Assembly (NCBI GenBank): GCA_017880715.1
Contig: JADGRT010000121.1
Coordinates: 1 to 7,821, forward strand
DNA length: 7,821 nucleotides
Direction: 5' to 3'
Origin: Verrucomicrobiia bacterium
GTDB lineage: Bacteria; Verrucomicrobiota; Verrucomicrobiia; Limisphaerales; UBA1319
Shown here piece after piece: positions 5,931-7,821 of the stretch (position 1 is the first letter of the stretch; every line of letters starts with the position of its first letter). A program made the translations under genes and the position numbers. The notes beneath the pieces were generated by a model that saw nothing but the letters and a program-made list of their open reading frames with translations, ran no database searches and was not told the origin of the DNA.

Positions 5931-6905
5931 TCATGCTCGCCAGGGCCGGGCGCGTTGGGACACTCCGGCCAGCACCTCGCTGGCGATCTTTACGTCCTCC
6001 GCAATTTCGAAGTCGAACATCCCTGCCAGTGCGAAATCCGCGCCGTTCTGGAAGGCATACTGCAGCGCGTCCTTCGGCGGAATGGCGCCGGCGGCCATTA
6101 CTTTGAAGGCGATCCACGGTTTCTGAACGGCCTGCATGACTTCGGCCGTCTCCTGCGGATTGGCACACCAGTAGCCGGGGAATTCTTGATAGGGTCCTTT
6201 GATTTCCTCGGGCTTGGGTCCGGTCGGGTATTTGTGGTGATGGAAGGTCTTGATGTAAAAGTCGTTTTTCACGCCCTGCTGCTCGCAGGCTTTAACCACG
6301 TCCAGTGAATGCGCCCCCACACCCGCCGGCACGCCATAAGATCGGATCAATTCGACGGCTTTGATCAGCAGATCGATTTTGCCCTGCGATACCAGTGGGT
6401 CGCTGTGCACACCCCAAACATAAAGCGCCTCGCACCCGTCCTGGAGCAGTTCCTCAACTTCGCGTTTGTAGAAAGCCATCTCCTTGTCGATTGGGGCGGT
6501 GGGACATATAATCCATTGTATCTTGCCGCCGCGTTCCTTGCGGTAACGCCGGAGGACGGACATGGGGTGCGCGGGGTTGTGCATGGAAAGGGTGTTGACG
6601 CCGTGCTTTTCAGCCAGCGCCAGCGTTTCCATGATTTTCTCATCGGTGTTGTAGTGGGCGGCAAGGTTATAGACATAGCGCAAGTCGCGGCTATGGGTAT
6701 AGTGCGTGAGCAGGTTGCCTCCCAACAGAATGCGGCTCACTTCGAGTTTGCCGATTCTTCCTTTTGGCAATCCACTTGGCGCTAGGGGCGGATTGAGGGG
6801 GAGGGGGGATGGCGTTTGTCCGCGCGTGTCCAACGCCAATGCCAGACCCGCGGTGGACAACAAGGAGGTTTTGACAAACGAACGGCGATTGATGTCAGTG
6901 TTCAT
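5931..6905 (-). CDS. Tat-signal TIM-barrel protein, aldo/keto reductase-like
   Basis: Protein of 324 residues. It begins with a twin-arginine signal: NRRSFVKTSLLSTAGLALAL, with the RR at 7-8, so export in folded form is predicted. A proline-rich linker (32-47) precedes the body. From 50 on, GRIGKLEVSRILLGGNLL and HSRDLRYVYNL match a family of hypothetical proteins common in Verrucomicrobiota and Planctomycetota, distantly like the aldo/keto reductase TIM barrel. Strand-like segments follow in barrel order: GVNTLSMHN (102-110), IQWIICP (129-135), ALYVWGVHSD (160-169), VPAGVGAHS (192-200), DFYIKTFHHH (215-224), WIAFKVMAAGAI (264-275) and ADFALAGMFD (289-298). I do not see the classical aldo/keto reductase Asp-Tyr-Lys-His set, so another activity is possible; clustered histidines at 222-224 could bind metal or substrate. 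It is followed after 9 bases by the oxidoreductase gene, almost certainly one transcript. Confidence 0.82.
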   Translation of the reverse strand: MNTDINRRSFVKTSLLSTAGLALALDTRGQTPSPLPLNPPLAPSGLPKGRIGKLEVSRILLGGNLLTHYTHSRDLRYVYNLAAHYNTDEKIMETLALAEKHGVNTLSMHNPAHPMSVLRRYRKERGGKIQWIICPTAPIDKEMAFYKREVEELLQDGCEALYVWGVHSDPLVSQGKIDLLIKAVELIRSYGVPAGVGAHSLDVVKACEQQGVKNDFYIKTFHHHKYPTGPKPEEIKGPYQEFPGYWCANPQETAEVMQAVQKPWIAFKVMAAGAIPPKDALQYAFQNGADFALAGMFDFEIAEDVKIASEVLAGVSQRARPWRA

Positions 6906-6957
6906 AGGGTTAACGGTAGGCTGTTGACCGGCAAACTAAACAATACGCCGGGGCAAT

Positions 6958-7602
6958 TCAAACCTTTTCGCCGCACTCGGGACAGAACTTCGCTCCCGCG
7001 GTTAGTTTGGCGGCGCACTTGGGGCAGGCGGTTTTTTGGGCCAGAGCCTGGCCGCAGTCCGGACAGAACTTTGCCCCCTTGGTTTCGGCGCCGCACTTGG
7101 GACAAACCAGTTGCCGATCCCGTTTCACATCCCTTTGCTGGCTGCGTTGTTTGCCTTCCTCCGTTGCCATTTCCACCGCGCCATCGACTTCGCCCTGGGC
7201 GCGCGCGGCCTCAATGGCCACCTCGGCATCCGGCGCGCAGTTCAAGCACAGACCGCTGCCGGTGTTCCAGCATTTATCGCAGGCGTACTGATAACAACGC
7301 GCACAGCGATGAAAGTGGTTCTTGGCCTGTTCGACCGCCGTCTTGAACGTCTCGTCGTGGGCTTTGCCCCAGGCGGAATCCGCCAGGGCCGAGGCCGCAT
7401 CCGCGGCGCCGCCCAGCACTCCGCCAAATATGCCGGCCGCCTTGCCCAGCCACCCGGAGGCGCGGCCACCGCGGTAGGGCACGAACTCGGGGCGCCAAGT
7501 GTCGTGGCATCGCTCGCAGAAAAATTCGAACTGAAACCCGGCTTTGACGCCGGTGCTTTCCGACCGATCGGTGTAATTGTCGCTGAATTTGACTTCTTCC
7601 AT
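6958..7602 (-). CDS. Multi-zinc-ribbon protein with glycine zipper
   Basis: The ATG at 7602 is preferred over 7659 because AGGAG lies 6 bases before it (7613-7609); it gives 214 residues. The N-terminus GFQFEFFCERC.DTWRPEF (22-40) carries the first Cys pair, C29/C32. Residues 53-65 form an exact GxxxG repeat (G53, G57, G61, G65) in a small-residue helix, GWLGKAAGIFGGVLGGAADA. A middle cysteine block follows: C100/C103, C108/C111, C119/C122. A charged, Gln-rich helix (about 125-163) leads to two tandem zinc ribbons: C167/C170/C180/C183 and C193/C196/C207/C210. The sixteen cysteines are enough for four zinc sites. Similar proteins are annotated only as zinc-ribbon proteins; no enzymatic domain is seen. 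A role as adaptor for protein, membrane or nucleic acid is inference. It lies 52 bases upstream of the Tat-signal gene on the same strand; the functional link is uncertain. Confidence 0.85.
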   Translation of the reverse strand: MEEVKFSDNYTDRSESTGVKAGFQFEFFCERCHDTWRPEFVPYRGGRASGWLGKAAGIFGGVLGGAADAASALADSAWGKAHDETFKTAVEQAKNHFHRCARCYQYACDKCWNTGSGLCLNCAPDAEVAIEAARAQGEVDGAVEMATEEGKQRSQQRDVKRDRQLVCPKCGAETKGAKFCPDCGQALAQKTACPKCAAKLTAGAKFCPECGEKV

Positions 7603-7608
7603 GTTCGG

Positions 7609-7613
7609 CTCCT
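7609..7613 (-). promoter_or_regulatory. Ribosome binding site fixing the zinc-ribbon gene start
   Basis: The minus strand reads AGGAG followed by 6 bases (ccgaac) and then the ATG at 7602. This is the clearest Shine-Dalgarno sequence among the genes in the window. It places translation start 19 codons inside the longest open frame. Confidence 0.75.
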
Positions 7614-7640
7614 GATGTTTCCGGGCACCCAGAATCGTTA

Positions 7641-7654
7641 CGCGCGGCCGCGCG
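7641..7654. repeat. 14-bp perfect GC palindrome upstream of zinc-ribbon gene
   Basis: The sequence CGCGCGGCCGCGCG is its own reverse complement. It lies between the zinc-ribbon start and weak promoter-like TTGAC motifs (7659-7654 and 7696-7691 on the minus strand). In GC-rich DNA such a palindrome can arise by chance, so an operator role is only a possibility. Confidence 0.3.
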
Positions 7655-7821
7655 GTCAACGCAGCTTCAGAATGGAAAAAACTCAGCCGAAGTCAAGCTG
7701 GTTGCTTCGCGCAAGGTTGCCGGGCAGGGCTGCATCAAGCTCGCCTTTTTTTGTAGCATCTGGCGTGAGCCGGATCATTATTCTCCGCCGGGCATGCGAA
7801 AAGCCGCACAAAATTCGAGAG

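Noticed and set aside
4980..6308. 442-codon open frame on the plus strand across the oxidoreductase and TIM-barrel genes
   Set aside because: It is the antisense shadow of two genes with clear family motifs. Its translation shows no domain and it crosses a gene boundary.
6967..7110. Tandem DNA repeat in the zinc-ribbon gene
   Set aside because: The similarity is explained by the two adjacent zinc-ribbon domains of the protein, not by a separate repeat element.
7794..7821. Possible start of a plus-strand gene (ATG CGA AAA GCC ...) at the window end
   Set aside because: Only nine codons are visible and no ribosome binding site precedes the ATG, so it cannot be told from chance.
1..7821. CRISPR array, tRNA/rRNA, transposase, integrase, phage or toxin-antitoxin genes
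   Set aside because: Looked for on both strands; no regularly spaced direct repeats, conserved RNA gene segments or matching protein motifs were seen.

Overview
The window looks like ordinary chromosome from a member of the Verrucomicrobiota, most likely the Pedosphaera/Limisphaera side of the phylum (inference, no marker gene is present). The clues are a pseudopilin with an FTLIELLVVIAII-type N-terminus and an 'H..GNIAFPDGS' C-terminal motif, a secreted protein ending in the 'LERS...FYR' tail typical of verrucomicrobial surface proteins, a fragment of an autotransporter-associated beta-strand repeat protein, an Ig-like 'QWFFNG' fragment, a Tat-exported TIM-barrel protein beside a Gfo/Idh/MocA oxidoreductase, and GC-rich interspersed palindromes.

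Layout. Bases 3-80 are probably the 3' end of an unidentified plus-strand gene. It is followed after 9 bases by a secreted DUF362 protein (90-1433, +). The gap 1434-1833 holds a 27-bp inverted repeat and a probable decayed surface-protein gene (Ig-like fragment, then a C-terminal tail in another frame). Next come two minus-strand genes read in the order pseudopilin (3290 to 2571), then secreted thioredoxin-fold protein (2505 to 1834). A promoter-like TTGACA and a perfect 8-bp dyad lie upstream of the pseudopilin. Bases 3421-3759 are a plus-strand relic of a beta-strand-repeat protein with an in-frame TAG where the family has Tyr. A VTC (polyphosphate polymerase-like) domain gene follows (3848-4645, +). 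A convergent gap (4646-4835) carries two palindromes. The rest is a minus-strand series: zinc-ribbon protein (7602 to 6958), Tat-signal TIM-barrel protein (6905 to 5931) and Gfo/Idh/MocA oxidoreductase (5921 to 4836). The last two are 9 bases apart and very probably one operon.

How the genes may work together. The firmest link is the TIM-barrel/oxidoreductase pair, which resembles the sugar- or polyol-processing pairs common in Verrucomicrobiota and Planctomycetota; the substrate cannot be read from sequence. A weaker idea is that the thioredoxin-fold protein serves the neighbouring cysteine-rich pseudopilin. I see no CRISPR array, rRNA, tRNA, transposase, phage gene or recognisable defence system. 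The most unusual items are the two eroded surface-protein genes, the long inverted repeat, and the zinc-ribbon protein with 16 cysteines and a glycine zipper.
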